Positions 1 through 9,718 of a stretch of DNA of 64,000 nucleotides are shown piece after piece. The notes beneath the pieces are model-generated. The model saw only the letters and a list, made by a program, of their open reading frames with translations, was not told where the DNA came from and ran no database searches. The stretch is from positions 248,001-312,000 of the forward strand of contig NZ_CP032487.1 of the NCBI RefSeq assembly GCF_004124235.1, written 5' to 3'. The translations under genes were made by a program, and so were the position numbers. Position 1 is the stretch's first letter, and each line of letters begins with the position of its first letter. Source of the DNA: Yersinia hibernica (GTDB lineage Bacteria; Pseudomonadota; Gammaproteobacteria; Enterobacterales; Enterobacteriaceae).

Positions 1-650
1 GCCTGCTGACGGGTTTTTTTAGCAAAATACTTCAGTAACATGTTGAGCATCACGCCATAAGCTGGCAAGAAGAATAACATGCAGATCAATAACTTGAAGC
101 TATAATCCACCAAGGCGATTTCCACCCAGTTTGCCGCCATAAAAGGGTCGGAACTGCGGTAAAAGGCAATAAAGAAGAACGCCATGGTGTCACTGATATT
201 GCCAAAGAACATTGCCGCGGTTGGGGCAACCCACCAGGCACTGCGCTGACGAAGGCGGTTAAATACTTGAACATCAAGGATTTGTCCAAGCACATATGCC
301 ATAAAACTGGCCACTGCGATGCGCGCCACGACTACATTAAAGCTGGTCAATGCCGGAAATCCTTGCCAGCTTCCCTGATAAAACAGGGCAGAAATGAGAT
401 ACGAAATAAGCAAAGCAGGCACCATGACGGACAAAATAATTCTGCGCGCCAAAGGGGCACCAAAAATCCGCACGGTCAGGTCGGTGGCTAAGAAGATAAA
501 TGGAAAGGTAAAAGCCCCCCAGGTGGTATGAAAACCGAAAATAGCTATCGGTAATTGCACCAAATAGTTGCTGGAGGTAATGATGACAATATGGAATAGC
601 GACAGCCATACCAACGCGGTCATCCGCTGTTGAGCAGTAAACGAAAACAT
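1..650 (-). CDS. yhhQ: Queuosine-precursor transporter YhhQ, 3' end beyond window
   Basis: Inner-membrane protein of the VUT/YhhQ family, which imports queuosine precursors (preQ0/preQ1) for tRNA modification. Reading the minus strand from the ATG at 650-648 gives an open frame of 216 codons that runs off the window at base 1. It begins MFSFTAQQRMTALVWLSLFH and matches E. coli YhhQ (about 221 residues) along its whole visible length. Several hydrophobic membrane spans are visible, including a conserved stretch around WGAFTFPFIFLATDLTVRIFG. Only the last few codons are missing. The gene is divergent from tusA, with about 250 bases between the two starts. Confidence 0.9.
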   Translation of the reverse strand, partial: MFSFTAQQRMTALVWLSLFHIVIITSSNYLVQLPIAIFGFHTTWGAFTFPFIFLATDLTVRIFGAPLARRIILSVMVPALLISYLISALFYQGSWQGFPALTSFNVVVARIAVASFMAYVLGQILDVQVFNRLRQRSAWWVAPTAAMFFGNISDTMAFFFIAFYRSSDPFMAANWVEIALVDYSFKLLICMLFFLPAYGVMLNMLLKYFAKKTRQQ

Positions 651-899
651 AAATGTGACCTTTTTGGTTATTGGGGTGAGGGAACCCAAACAAAATGTGC
701 CGCAATTTTGCGACGCGGCGGCATAATACGCGTTTGCGCAACGAATGCAATGGTTAATTTTAGCGCAAACGATGGCTTATCCACGGAAATTATTGTGCCA
801 CTTGCACCTTAAAACCGGCGGAGTAAACTATCCTGCTGCATAAGCCTGCTGACACTTATATGGCGATTAACCTGTTTACTGACACACAAGAGAACTGCA

Positions 900-1154
900 A
901 TGACCGATATTTTTGCCAACCCGGATAAAACACTGGATGCACTGGGCTTACGTTGCCCGGAGCCCGTGATGATGGTGCGTAAAACCGTCCGGCATATGGA
1001 AGACGGTCAAACCCTGCTCATCATTGCTGATGATCCGGCCACAACTCGCGATATCCCCGGTTTTTGCCGTTTTATGGAGCACCAGTTGTTGGCGCAAGAT
1101 ACCCAACAGACGCCATATCGCTACTTGGTGAAGAAAGGGGCAAAAGCGCAGTAA
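900..1154 (+). CDS. tusA: Sulfur-carrier protein TusA
   Basis: Small cytoplasmic sulfur carrier. It takes persulfide sulfur from IscS and passes it to TusBCD for 2-thiolation of tRNA wobble uridine (mnm5s2U34). The 84-residue product has the family's Cys-Pro-X-Pro motif in [12 protein letters not shown], with the sulfur-binding Cys at residue 19, as in the E. coli protein (81 residues). An AAGAGAAC ribosome site precedes the ATG. The gene is convergent with zntA, only 21 bases away, and no terminator hairpin is obvious between them. Confidence 0.95.
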   Translation: MTDIFANPDKTLDALGLRCPEPVMMVRKTVRHMEDGQTLLIIADDPATTRDIPGFCRFMEHQLLAQDTQQTPYRYLVKKGAKAQ

Positions 1155-1175
1155 CTGGCCGCTTTGCCCAGATGA

Positions 1176-3500
1176 TTAAATATCTCTTTTGCGCAATAGT
1201 CTCAGCGCATTTGCTGTCACTAATGCTGTAGCCCCTGAGTCCGCTAATACTGCCAGCCACAAACCGGTTAAACCGAGCAAGGTGGTCACCAGGAAAATCC
1301 CTTTTAGCCCCAGTGCGATAGTAATATTTTGGCGAATATTGGCGTTGGCCGCCCGTGATAACAGGATGATTTCAGCCAGCCCGGTAAGCCGGTTATGGGT
1401 CAGTGCGGCATCGGCGGTTTCCAAAGCAACATCCGTGCCACTGCCCATAGCAATACCGATACTGGCGGCTTTCATCGCCGGGGCATCATTGATACCGTCC
1501 CCGACCATCACCGTCGGGTGGCTGGCATTCAGCGCCATAACGGCCTGAACTTTATCGGCTGGCAGTAACCCCGCTCGGTAATCAATCCCTAGCTCGTTGG
1601 CAATGGCGGCGGCGGCTCTGGGGTTATCACCGGTTAGCATAACACCCTGAATTCCGATGTTTTTTAGTGAGTCAATGGCTTGTTTGGCATCGGTGCGTAA
1701 CGTGTCACGCAGCGCCACCAAACCAATAAATTTCTCATTCTCCAGCACCGCGACGGCAGTTTTACCACTACTTTCCAGTTCATCAAGCTGCGCCAACCAC
1801 TCTGCAGTCAATAATGTCGGTGATATTTTACTGGGTGCACTGACTCGAATAATCAGCCCGTTAACCTGGCCCTCCACCCCAATGCCGGCCAGCGCACGCC
1901 GCTCTTCGGCGAGTGGCAACAGCGTGATATTTTGTTGCGCACGTTGCACAATAGCCATGGCCAATGGATGGTGCGAGCCGGCTTCAACCGCCGCCGCCAG
2001 TGCGAGCAGGCGGGTTTCACTTACACCAACTATGGGCACGATATCAGTGACTTGCGGTTTCCCCTCGGTCAATGTCCCGGTTTTGTCAAAGGCCACGGTT
2101 TGAATGCGCCCCAATTGCTCTAGCGCCGCTCCTCCTTTAATGAGTGCTCCACGGCGTGTTGCCGCAGCCAGGGCCGAGGTGATCGCCGCTGGGGTCGAAA
2201 TGACCAACGCGCATGGGCAGCCAATCAGTAGCAATGTCAGGCCCCGGTAAATCCAGCTTTCCCAAGGTTCGGCGAAAGCCAAAGGCGGAACCAGCATCAC
2301 CAGCGCTGAGAGAAACATAATGGCCGGTGTATAAATGCGGCTGAAACGGTCAATGAAGCGCTCAATCGGTGCGCGGCGTTCTTCCGCTAATTCAATGAGT
2401 TGCAGAATGCGGTCAATGGCATTATTCCCCGGTTCTGAAATAACCCGCATTTCAGTGGCCCGGTCGACCGATAAGCTCCCGGCGGCAACTTTTTCACCTT
2501 TCAGACGTTCAACTGGGATGGATTCACCAGTGAGGGCGCTTTCATCAAAACTGGCAAAAGGAGTCATTAACTCAGCATCAGCCGGCAGCCGGCCCCCTGG
2601 TGAGATTTCAATGATATCGCCAGGGCGTAAGCTGGAAACCGCAACTTGTTTGCGTTCACCATTTTTTATCAGCAATGCTTCTTCCGGAACTAACGCCATC
2701 AGCGCTGTCACACCACGACGAGCGCGGTTTGCCGCATAAGATTCGAGGAGTTCACCAATCATAAATAGCAGCAATACCATGGCCGCTTCGGCCGTGGCAC
2801 CAATAAACATTGCTCCGATAGCCGCGACACTCATCAATGTTTCAATCGCGAAGGGGGTACCGGAACGAATAAATTTCCAAGCTTTGGTTGCAATCGGGAT
2901 CAACCCGACAATCGTCGTCGCGGTAAAGGCGAATTCGCTCAGTTCGCGGCTAAATAAAGAGATTCCCCAACTGATGAGCATTAGCGTGGTTAATAATGCA
3001 ATGGGTAAGTATTGACGATAGCGTGATTCTGGCGCGGTGGTTTTGCTGGCTGCGGGAGATTGGGTGTCGACCAAACTGAACCCTGCTTGGATAACCGCCT
3101 GCTGCACTTGGGGGCGAATGTCTGACTGGGCATCGACAACCAGTTTTTCTGTAGCAAAGAGAACTTTTACCTTTTCAATACCGGCGAGGTTACTGACGGC
3201 ATTTTCAATTTTACGGGCACAACTTGGGCAATCCATCCCCTTAACTTGCCAACTAAAACGCTGACTACCAGAAGGTAGCTGGCTAGCCAGCCTGTCGCTT
3301 TCTTCGTCCCCCTCATCAGTGAGGCTCTGACTGCAGCATGCTTCATGATGTGAATGCTCACTCACTGAAACTGTACCGTCGTTGCTGGCGCTGGCGGCTT
3401 GTTGGCTGCTGCAACCGGTTTGTTTTGCCGCATGGGTATGGCCACAGCCACAGTGACGGTGTGCATCTGCTGAATGTTGATGTTCGGTATGTGAATGCAT
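1176..3500 (-). CDS. zntA: Zn/Cd/Pb-exporting P1B-type ATPase ZntA
   Basis: ATP-driven efflux pump for Zn(II), Cd(II) and Pb(II) in the inner membrane, 774 residues. A His/Cys-rich N-terminus (residues 1-60) precedes a heavy-metal-associated domain with GMDCPSC at about 88-94. Other visible landmarks are the membrane CPC motif at 428-430, the phosphorylation motif DKTGTLT at 472-478, the HP pair near 511, GDGINDAP at 667-674 and the C-terminal Asp in LADSGAT expected at the metal site. An AGGAGG site precedes the ATG. Upstream lies a MerR/ZntR-type promoter. The His-rich leader is longer than that of E. coli ZntA (732 residues), which I infer gives extra metal-binding capacity. Confidence 0.96.
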   Translation of the reverse strand: MHSHTEHQHSADAHRHCGCGHTHAAKQTGCSSQQAASASNDGTVSVSEHSHHEACCSQSLTDEGDEESDRLASQLPSGSQRFSWQVKGMDCPSCARKIENAVSNLAGIEKVKVLFATEKLVVDAQSDIRPQVQQAVIQAGFSLVDTQSPAASKTTAPESRYRQYLPIALLTTLMLISWGISLFSRELSEFAFTATTIVGLIPIATKAWKFIRSGTPFAIETLMSVAAIGAMFIGATAEAAMVLLLFMIGELLESYAANRARRGVTALMALVPEEALLIKNGERKQVAVSSLRPGDIIEISPGGRLPADAELMTPFASFDESALTGESIPVERLKGEKVAAGSLSVDRATEMRVISEPGNNAIDRILQLIELAEERRAPIERFIDRFSRIYTPAIMFLSALVMLVPPLAFAEPWESWIYRGLTLLLIGCPCALVISTPAAITSALAAATRRGALIKGGAALEQLGRIQTVAFDKTGTLTEGKPQVTDIVPIVGVSETRLLALAAAVEAGSHHPLAMAIVQRAQQNITLLPLAEERRALAGIGVEGQVNGLIIRVSAPSKISPTLLTAEWLAQLDELESSGKTAVAVLENEKFIGLVALRDTLRTDAKQAIDSLKNIGIQGVMLTGDNPRAAAAIANELGIDYRAGLLPADKVQAVMALNASHPTVMVGDGINDAPAMKAASIGIAMGSGTDVALETADAALTHNRLTGLAEIILLSRAANANIRQNITIALGLKGIFLVTTLLGLTGLWLAVLADSGATALVTANALRLLRKRDI

Positions 3501-3554
3501 AGTGCCTCCTGGACAGAATGTAAAAGATAGGCAGGATTGAGTAGGTATGGCTGC

Positions 3555-3586
3555 ACTCTACACCTTGGAGTCAACTCCAGAGTCAA
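3555..3586 (-). promoter_or_regulatory. ZntR-type zntA promoter with 20-bp spacer
   Basis: On the minus strand a -35 TTGACT (3586-3581) and a -10 TAGAGT (3560-3555) are separated by 20 bases, too long for a normal sigma-70 promoter. The spacer contains the imperfect dyad ACTCTGGAGT-TG-ACTCCAAGGT. This long-spacer, spacer-dyad design is the hallmark of MerR-family activators. The sequence closely resembles the E. coli ZntR operator of zntA. The transcription start would lie about 45 bases upstream of the zntA ATG. The zntR gene itself is not in the window. Confidence 0.88.
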
Positions 3587-3701
3587 GAGGGTAAATGAGA
3601 ATAATTACTAAACGAGGTGATGCCAAGAGAGGAATATACTGGCAAGGAACACATTTTGTGTGGCGCACCGGCCCCATCCTTGGAACCGTAAGGCCATATG
3701 A

Positions 3702-3724
3702 CGACGAAAAATACTGTTTCGTCG
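3702..3724 (-). repeat. Hairpin downstream of yhhN
   Basis: Inverted repeat CGACGAAA / TTTCGTCG (8 bp, 7-base loop) that begins 11 bases past the yhhN stop codon in the direction of yhhN transcription. No U-run follows the stem on that strand, so it may stabilise the 3' end or be a weak or Rho-linked terminator rather than a classic intrinsic one. Confidence 0.45.
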
Positions 3725-3735
3725 CAATGGGTTAA

Positions 3736-4362
3736 TTATAAATATAGTGACCTGACAATCAGGAAATGCCCAACAAAGTAGCATCCCGCGACAATGGCAT
3801 CTGAGGCGCGGAAAGAAAAACGATAGCGGTTTAGCAGCCAGATAGCATGGGATATCAACAATAACACCGTCCCTGTCAGCAATGAGAAACTCAGGTCAGT
3901 GCTACGAGCAAAGTATTGTTCGCCTGCCATCCACACCATGAGCAAGGTCATGCCGATGAATGCAACCACGGGCCAGCGCATTTCTTCCAGCCGGGTCCAA
4001 ATGGTGGCTAACAGTAATGCACCCACGATAATAAGCACCAGAGGGAGCGGCCAGAACAGAGTGAATGTCATCTGGCTGGCAAAACTGATGGTATACAGTA
4101 AATGTGAGAGGAAGAATGCCCCTAGAGCATAAAGTAAGCGCTCACTGGGTAGCAGTAATAAGGCATCGGCAACCAGTGTTGCCAGCAGACCCAAAACAAT
4201 CAAATAGCCCGCAGGGCCAAGGATAGGCGCTTGCCATGCGAGTAAAAGCAAGAGTAACAGAGTGACAGGCTTGAATACCCAACGTTGCCAACGTGGGCCC
4301 CGGTAAGTTGCATCGACAAACAACCAACCAGAAAAGAATACGGCAAGGAATGGCCAGCTCAT
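3736..4362 (-). CDS. yhhN: YhhN/TMEM86-family membrane protein
   Basis: Polytopic inner-membrane protein of 208 residues in the YhhN family, whose eukaryotic members (TMEM86) are lysoplasmalogenases. The enzymatic role of the bacterial protein is not shown by the sequence. About seven or eight hydrophobic segments are visible, with the family patterns [10 protein letters not shown] (around residues 63-72) and [14 protein letters not shown] (around 81-94), which carry a conserved Asp and His inside the membrane. The start at 4362 gives a first membrane segment beginning directly at [10 protein letters not shown]. It lies between zntA and the divergent DUF1820 gene. Confidence 0.85.
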   Translation of the reverse strand: MSWPFLAVFFSGWLFVDATYRGPRWQRWVFKPVTLLLLLLLAWQAPILGPAGYLIVLGLLATLVADALLLLPSERLLYALGAFFLSHLLYTISFASQMTFTLFWPLPLVLIIVGALLLATIWTRLEEMRWPVVAFIGMTLLMVWMAGEQYFARSTDLSFSLLTGTVLLLISHAIWLLNRYRFSFRASDAIVAGCYFVGHFLIVRSLYL

Positions 4363-4639
4363 TATTTATCCTTTTTTCTATACAGGTTTGAATGAAAGTC
4401 CCTGTGTTGTAATGATAATCCGCAACGCCAATGACTCTGAGCATACATCAATTAAGTGTAAGGGATGCAAGCCAAGAGTGATAGCAGCACTACAGTGATT
4501 TGCATAATTTGTACCACTTAATGCGTAGCACTGCGCATAATCAGAGTTAGCGGAGGGATAGCGCTGCTGAAGTCTTGGTCTTGTCTGGCCCACATGTTAT
4601 GTTAACGCCGGTTAAATCAAGGGATAGAGGCAATAGCAT

Positions 4640-4960
4640 ATGGCCAATGAACAATTGCTTTATCGCATTCAGTTTATAAATAATGGTAAGAATTATCAGC
4701 TCTACGTCCGCGAGGTCGGCCCAAGCACTTTATTTGGGTTTATTGAAATTGCTGATTTTGTCTTTGATAGCCAATCGACCTTGTTAGTCGACCCCTCAAC
4801 TGAAAAGTTAAAGACAGAATTTTCCGGTGTTAACCGCAGCTATATCCCCCTCCATTCAGTGATTCGCATTGACGCGGTGACTGAAAAGGGCAGCGCCCGC
4901 ATTTCCGAACTGGGCAGTAACGTGATGAGTTTCCCTTATCTGCCGGGTAATAAACCATAA
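4640..4960 (+). CDS. DUF1820 family protein
   Basis: Cytoplasmic protein of 106 residues without signal peptide or membrane segment. Its length and pattern (YRIQFINNGKNYQLYVREV near the start; VDPSTEKLKTEF followed by RSYIPLHSVIRID in the centre) match the uncharacterised family DUF1820, familiar from Pseudomonas-type gammaproteobacteria. Function is unknown. A GGGATAGAGGC stretch upstream can serve as ribosome site. It is followed 23 bases later by yhhM on the same strand, so the two may be co-transcribed. To my knowledge E. coli lacks this gene at the equivalent position. Confidence 0.8.
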   Translation: MANEQLLYRIQFINNGKNYQLYVREVGPSTLFGFIEIADFVFDSQSTLLVDPSTEKLKTEFSGVNRSYIPLHSVIRIDAVTEKGSARISELGSNVMSFPYLPGNKP

Positions 4961-4983
4961 ATCTCTCTTATGAGTGAGATTGA

Positions 4984-5385
4984 ATGGGTAAGATTATTAT
5001 GAATAAACTTCCGTTATTACTTATTGCTGTAGTGGTACTCATTGTGGTGCTAGCCACTCGCCAATACTGGCAAAAGAAGCGGCAAGATGCAGAAAATGAC
5101 CGTTCACCCGTGCGCAGTTTACAAGTTGAAGTGGTTGATAAACGTGAAGTATTAGCGCCGAATCGCCGTTCACGTCAACGTGAAGAGATTGTTGCTGAAG
5201 AGAAGCGCTATGAAGTTTATTTCCGGCCACTACTGAGTGGGATTGAGGTAAGCAAGGGCAGTAACATCAAAATGGTACTGCCACAGCAGGAATATAACCG
5301 AATAGAGCAAGGCGTAAAGGGCACTCTACGTTTACAGGGAACCCGCTATATTGGCTTTACTCCTATTTCGTCGCCAAATAAATAG
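4984..5385 (+). CDS. yhhM: YhhM, DUF2500 membrane-anchored protein
   Basis: Protein of 133 residues with one N-terminal membrane segment (about residues 6-24, LPLLLIAVVVLIVVLATRQYW), then a basic linker and a soluble DUF2500 domain ending GTRYIGFTPI. It matches E. coli YhhM (about 119 residues); function unknown. An in-frame ATG at 4999 (MNKLPLLL) lies behind a GGGTAAG stretch and is an equally good or better start. Same strand as the DUF1820 gene upstream; convergent with yhhL. Confidence 0.85.
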   Translation: MGKIIMNKLPLLLIAVVVLIVVLATRQYWQKKRQDAENDRSPVRSLQVEVVDKREVLAPNRRSRQREEIVAEEKRYEVYFRPLLSGIEVSKGSNIKMVLPQQEYNRIEQGVKGTLRLQGTRYIGFTPISSPNK

Positions 5386-5440
5386 TCAGCTGGCATGATA
5401 TGCCCACTGGATGACAACATGCAGGACATACCGGCCACTA

Positions 5441-5713
5441 TTACTTCTTAGGTAGCGGTGGTTGCTTCTTTTGCCAGGCCAATAATTCGAAAACGCCGAA
5501 TATAAAAATTTTCAATTGTTGTAAGCCACTGATCGGCTGGTCTTTGGGCTGGGTGGATTTAAGTAATATCAGTTGTAAGCCATGCATCAAGACCATGAAG
5601 ATCATCGCGACATCAATAAAATATTTCAAAGGCTTAGGGAACGGCTGGAACAGATTCAGCAATAAGAAAAACCATACTCCTAGCATCAATAGCCGGCCGA
5701 GATTAATCCACAT
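5441..5713 (-). CDS. yhhL: YhhL, DUF1145 membrane protein
   Basis: Small inner-membrane protein of 90 residues, begun at the ATG at 5713 (MWINLGRLLMLGVWFFLLLN). A longer frame upstream lies inside rsmD and is rejected because family members start at this Met. Two hydrophobic segments (about 5-22 and 29-48) are followed by a basic tail. It matches E. coli YhhL (DUF1145), function unknown. Its start overlaps the end of rsmD by 11 bases, indicating translational coupling. Confidence 0.85.
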   Translation of the reverse strand: MWINLGRLLMLGVWFFLLLNLFQPFPKPLKYFIDVAMIFMVLMHGLQLILLKSTQPKDQPISGLQQLKIFIFGVFELLAWQKKQPPLPKK

Positions 5714-6356
5714 GGTGTTGCTCCTGTTCTTCAATTGATATCCGCTCTTGGGGGGTATCTTGACGACGAATATAGAGGCGGTAGGCAACCTGCCCGGCAA
5801 TTTTTTCTCGATGTAACTGCCAACTGGCGGGCACATCAGCGGCGGTACTCTCAGCTTCAGCTTCCACATAAATCCAGGCATCGGCTGTTAGCCAGTTGAA
5901 TTGCTCCAATAAATTGATAGTGTCAGTCAGTAGACCTTTACGGAAAGGAGGGTCAAGGAATACCAGATCGAAAGGCTGACCCGGCTGTGCTAGCCATTGT
6001 AAAGAATTGGTGTTGACCACTTGCCCATTGTCGGCATGCAATAATGCCAGATTGCTGCTCAGTTGCTTAGCAACATGCCTGTCAGCTTCTAACAGAGTGG
6101 CTTCACCCGCATAGCGGGATAGCGCCTCCAGCCCCAAGGCCCCGCTGCCTGCAAAGCAATCTAGGCATCGGGCACCTTGAATCATTGGCGCAAGCCAGTT
6201 GAACAATGTCTCCCTGACCCGATCAGTGGTAGGGCGCAGCCCTGGGCTATCCGGTACTGGTAATTTGCGTCCGCGCCATTTACCCCCAATGATCCGGATT
6301 TGCCCTGCTGATGCTTGTGTCGCTTGTTTTGCTTTTGCTATAGGTCGCTTTGCCAT
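5703..6356 (-). CDS. rsmD: 16S rRNA m2G966 methyltransferase RsmD
   Basis: S-adenosylmethionine-dependent enzyme that methylates N2 of G966 in 16S rRNA during 30S assembly. The 217-residue product shows the family start motif GGKWRGRKLPVPDSPGLRPT, the SAM-binding stretch CLDCFAGSGALGLEALSR and the catalytic motif DLVFLDPPF (D/N-P-P-F). Length is close to E. coli RsmD (198) with a longer N-terminal basic tail rich in Lys and Ala. First gene of the rsmD-yhhL pair, divergent from ftsY. Confidence 0.95.
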   Translation of the reverse strand: MAKRPIAKAKQATQASAGQIRIIGGKWRGRKLPVPDSPGLRPTTDRVRETLFNWLAPMIQGARCLDCFAGSGALGLEALSRYAGEATLLEADRHVAKQLSSNLALLHADNGQVVNTNSLQWLAQPGQPFDLVFLDPPFRKGLLTDTINLLEQFNWLTADAWIYVEAEAESTAADVPASWQLHREKIAGQVAYRLYIRRQDTPQERISIEEQEQHHVD

Positions 6357-6574
6357 AGATCGCTTTGTTTGAAAATTGGCCAGTATTACAGCACTGAATA
6401 AAAAAGTGAGTCCTTATTCTACCTATGTGTGCTGTGTGGGGGAAACGTTAAACCTTTGTTGATTGAATTCACAATAGAAAGCAGCATAGTGTGCGTGTTG
6501 CTGTTCAGGGGAAAGTGATAGACTTGCGAGCTATTATCTTATTTGTGCAAACCCAAAGTAATTAGAGTCCAAAA

Positions 6575-8083
6575 ATGGCAAAAGAGAAAAAACGTGGATT
6601 TCTTTCCTGGCTGGGTTTAGGCCGCCAGAATGAAGAACACACAGCAGAGCCATTGGCTACTGAGAGAGACGATGTAGCTGAACATGCTGTAGACGAGCAG
6701 GCTATCAGCGAAAAAACGGCTGCAATAGTGCCAGAAGATACAGCTGTTGGGGCAGAAGAGCACGAGCCCATGGCCGAGCGTTCTACCTTGGCCCCTGGCG
6801 AATGGGATAGCGCCGCGATTAGCGAAGCCGTAGCCGAAACTCTGCCGGAAGTTGAGGCTGAATCTACTGCGCAGCTGATTGAAGAACCTCGCGATTTCTC
6901 TGAAAATAGCCAATATTTACAGCATCACTTCTCGCAAGACCAGAGTGATAAAGACAATATTGACTTATGGGATGACAGCATCGTCAGCGCGCCAGAATTG
7001 CCGTTGACCGAAGACAATGTGGTTATTGATATTCCAGAACCACCCGCGATTGCGGCACAACCTCAGGTCGAGGCCATTGAGGAACTTGCTGTTGTAGAAG
7101 AAGAAATTGAAGTTGAAGAACAAATCGTGGTGGCTGTGGCTCAAGAGCAAGAGCGGCCCACCAAAGAAGGTTTTTTTGCGCGATTAAAACGCAGTTTAGT
7201 TAAAACCAAACAGAATCTTGGCTCCGGTTTTATGGGGCTATTTCGTGGCAAGAAAATCGACGACGATTTGTTTGATGAGCTAGAAGAACAGCTTCTGATT
7301 GCCGATGTTGGCGTCGAAACTACTCGAAAAATCATTACCTCTTTGACCGAACACGCCAGCCGTAAGCAGCTAAAAGATGCCGAAGCGTTGTATGGCAAGC
7401 TCAAAGAGGAAATGTCTGAAATTTTGTCTCAAGTGGACAAACCATTAGATGTCAGTGGTAAGAATCCATTTGTTATTTTGATGGTTGGCGTGAATGGCGT
7501 AGGTAAAACGACGACCATCGGCAAGTTGGCACGCCAATTCCAGGCTGAGGGGAAATCCGTCATGCTGGCTGCGGGGGATACTTTCCGCGCCGCAGCAGTA
7601 GAACAGCTACAAGTTTGGGGTGATCGCAACAAGATTGCGGTTGTTGCACAGCATACCGGTGCGGATTCAGCATCTGTCATTTTCGATGCAATTCAAGCGG
7701 CTAAAGCTCGTGGTATTGATGTGCTCTTGGCTGATACCGCGGGGCGTCTGCAAAATAAAGCCCATCTGATGGAAGAACTGAAGAAGATTGTCCGCGTGAT
7801 GAAAAAACTGGACGGCGATGCCCCCCATGAGGTTATGCTGACGTTGGATGCCAGTACCGGACAAAATGCGGTTAGTCAGGCGAAACTGTTTAATGAAGCA
7901 GTGGGTCTGACCGGAATTACCCTAACTAAACTCGATGGCACCGCCAAGGGCGGGGTAATTTTTGCCATCGCGGATCAATTCGGTATCCCAATCCGTTATA
8001 TCGGTGTTGGGGAAGGTATAGAGGATTTACGGCCATTTAAGGCTGACGATTTTATTGAGGCTCTTTTTGCCCGAGAGGATTAA
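6575..8083 (+). CDS. ftsY: Signal recognition particle receptor FtsY
   Basis: GTPase receptor that docks the Ffh-4.5S RNA-ribosome complex at the inner membrane for co-translational insertion. The 502-residue protein has a basic membrane-targeting start (MAKEKKRGFLSWLGL), a long acidic A domain (about 20-195, rich in Glu/Asp) and the NG domain from about 200. GTPase motifs are G1 GVNGVGKT (305-312), DTFRAAA (335-341), DTAGR (387-391) and TKLDG (451-455). First gene of ftsY-ftsE-ftsX; ftsE starts 5 bases after its stop. Confidence 0.97.
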   Translation: MAKEKKRGFLSWLGLGRQNEEHTAEPLATERDDVAEHAVDEQAISEKTAAIVPEDTAVGAEEHEPMAERSTLAPGEWDSAAISEAVAETLPEVEAESTAQLIEEPRDFSENSQYLQHHFSQDQSDKDNIDLWDDSIVSAPELPLTEDNVVIDIPEPPAIAAQPQVEAIEELAVVEEEIEVEEQIVVAVAQEQERPTKEGFFARLKRSLVKTKQNLGSGFMGLFRGKKIDDDLFDELEEQLLIADVGVETTRKIITSLTEHASRKQLKDAEALYGKLKEEMSEILSQVDKPLDVSGKNPFVILMVGVNGVGKTTTIGKLARQFQAEGKSVMLAAGDTFRAAAVEQLQVWGDRNKIAVVAQHTGADSASVIFDAIQAAKARGIDVLLADTAGRLQNKAHLMEELKKIVRVMKKLDGDAPHEVMLTLDASTGQNAVSQAKLFNEAVGLTGITLTKLDGTAKGGVIFAIADQFGIPIRYIGVGEGIEDLRPFKADDFIEALFARED

Positions 8084-8088
8084 TACGG

Positions 8089-8757
8089 ATGATTCGCTTT
8101 GAACAGGTCAGTAAAGCTTATCTGGGCGGCCGACAGGCGCTGCAAGGGGTAGATTTTCATCTGCGCCCGGCAGAAATGGCGTTTTTGACCGGCCATTCTG
8201 GTGCAGGGAAAAGTACGCTGCTAAAACTGATTTGTGGTATCGAGCGCCCCAGTGCCGGCCATATCTGGTTTGGTGGGCATGACATCAGTCGCCTGAAAAA
8301 CCGCGAAGTCCCTTTCTTGCGCCGCCAGATCGGGATGATCTTTCAAGATCACCACCTGCTGTTGGACAGAACGGTATATGACAATGTTGCCATGCCATTG
8401 ATTATCGCCGGTGCCAGCAGCGAAGATATTCGCCGCAGGGTGTCAGCGGCTTTAGATAAAGTGGGGCTGTTGGATAAAGCGAAAAACTTTCCTATTCAGC
8501 TCTCCGGCGGCGAGCAACAGCGTGTTGGGATTGCGCGGGCGGTGGTAAATAAGCCTGCGGTCTTACTGGCCGATGAACCGACCGGTAACCTGGATGATGC
8601 ACTCTCTGAGGGCATTTTGCGTCTATTCGAAGAGTTTAATCGTGTGGGTGTTACCGTGTTAATGGCCACCCATGATACGTCGTTGATTGCCCGGCGGCGC
8701 TACCCGATTCTGACGTTAAGTCAGGGGCGGATGTCAGGAGCGCATCATGGCGAATAA
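8089..8757 (+). CDS. ftsE: Cell-division ABC ATPase FtsE
   Basis: Cytoplasmic ATPase of the FtsEX complex, which couples the divisome to periplasmic peptidoglycan hydrolysis through EnvC and amidases. The 222 residues include Walker A GHSGAGKS (35-42), the ABC signature LSGGEQQR (about 138-145), Walker B VLLADE (158-163) and an H-loop in ATHDTSLI. Length equals the E. coli protein. It overlaps ftsX by 11 bases. Confidence 0.97.
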   Translation: MIRFEQVSKAYLGGRQALQGVDFHLRPAEMAFLTGHSGAGKSTLLKLICGIERPSAGHIWFGGHDISRLKNREVPFLRRQIGMIFQDHHLLLDRTVYDNVAMPLIIAGASSEDIRRRVSAALDKVGLLDKAKNFPIQLSGGEQQRVGIARAVVNKPAVLLADEPTGNLDDALSEGILRLFEEFNRVGVTVLMATHDTSLIARRRYPILTLSQGRMSGAHHGE

Positions 8758-9703
8758 TAGTGCGCAGAAAGCAAAAACCAAGGCGTTGAAAGGCGGTTGG
8801 CGCGAGCAGTGGCGCTATTCGTGGGTTAATGCGATTGCCGATATGATGCGCCAGCCACTAGCGACACTACTTACAGTGATGGTGATTGCCATCTCACTGA
8901 CACTGCCAAGTGTGTGTTATATCGTGTGGAAAAACGTCAGTCAGGCGGCGGATCAATGGTATCCAACCCCGCAATTGACGGTTTATCTGGATAAAGCGCT
9001 GGATGATAACGCGGCGGAAAATGTCGTGACCGCACTGAAAACAGAAGCCGGTGTTGAGAAAGTTAATTATCTGTCGCGAGAAGAAGCGATGGGTGAGTTT
9101 CGTAACTGGTCTGGTTTTGGCGGCGCTTTGGATATGCTGGAAGAAAACCCACTGCCAGCGGTTGCCATTATTACGCCTAAATTAGATTTCCAAAGCTCAG
9201 GTACGCTCGATACCTTGCGTGACCGAGTTAGTAAGGTCGAAGGGGTCGCTGAAGTTCGTATGGATGACAGCTGGTTTGCGCGTTTGGCGGCATTGACTGG
9301 GTTAGTCGGGCAAGTTGCGGCGATGATTGGCGTGTTGATGGTGGTGGCCGTATTCCTGGTCATTGGTAACAGTGTGCGTCTGAGTATCTTCAGCCGCCGG
9401 GATACTATCAATGTCATGAAACTGATTGGAGCGACTGATGGGTTTATCCTGCGGCCATTCTTGAATGGTGGCGCGATGCTCGGTTTTGGTGGTGCGGTGT
9501 TATCACTGATACTCTCTGAAGCATTGGTATGGAAGCTCGGGTCGGTTGTTACGCAGGTTGCCACAGTATTCGGAACAAGCTTTGTACTACATGGCTTAAG
9601 CTGGGATGAGTGCCTGCTATTGGTGTTGATCTCTGCCATGATAGGTTGGATTGCTGCTTGGCTGGCGACGGTGCAACATTTACGCCGATTTACACCGCAG
9701 TAA
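8747..9703 (+). CDS. ftsX: Cell-division membrane protein FtsX
   Basis: Inner-membrane partner of FtsE, 318 residues. A cytoplasmic basic N-terminus precedes the first membrane span (about 38-60). A large periplasmic loop of about 120 residues, the EnvC-binding part in E. coli, is followed by three more spans including the conserved [20 protein letters not shown] region typical of FtsX/MacB permeases. Last gene of the ftsYEX operon; a long hairpin lies just beyond the stop. Confidence 0.96.
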   Translation: MANNSAQKAKTKALKGGWREQWRYSWVNAIADMMRQPLATLLTVMVIAISLTLPSVCYIVWKNVSQAADQWYPTPQLTVYLDKALDDNAAENVVTALKTEAGVEKVNYLSREEAMGEFRNWSGFGGALDMLEENPLPAVAIITPKLDFQSSGTLDTLRDRVSKVEGVAEVRMDDSWFARLAALTGLVGQVAAMIGVLMVVAVFLVIGNSVRLSIFSRRDTINVMKLIGATDGFILRPFLNGGAMLGFGGAVLSLILSEALVWKLGSVVTQVATVFGTSFVLHGLSWDECLLLVLISAMIGWIAAWLATVQHLRRFTPQ

Positions 9704-9718
9704 AAAATGTTTGTTATA

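Noticed and set aside
3620..3691. Possible 23-codon ORF between zntA and yhhN
   Set aside because: GAGGTG touches the ATG with no spacing, and nothing else supports translation.
9067..9639. Long antisense frame opposite ftsX (190 codons)
   Set aside because: It lies wholly inside a conserved ftsX and its composition is that of a reverse-frame shadow; no ribosome site.
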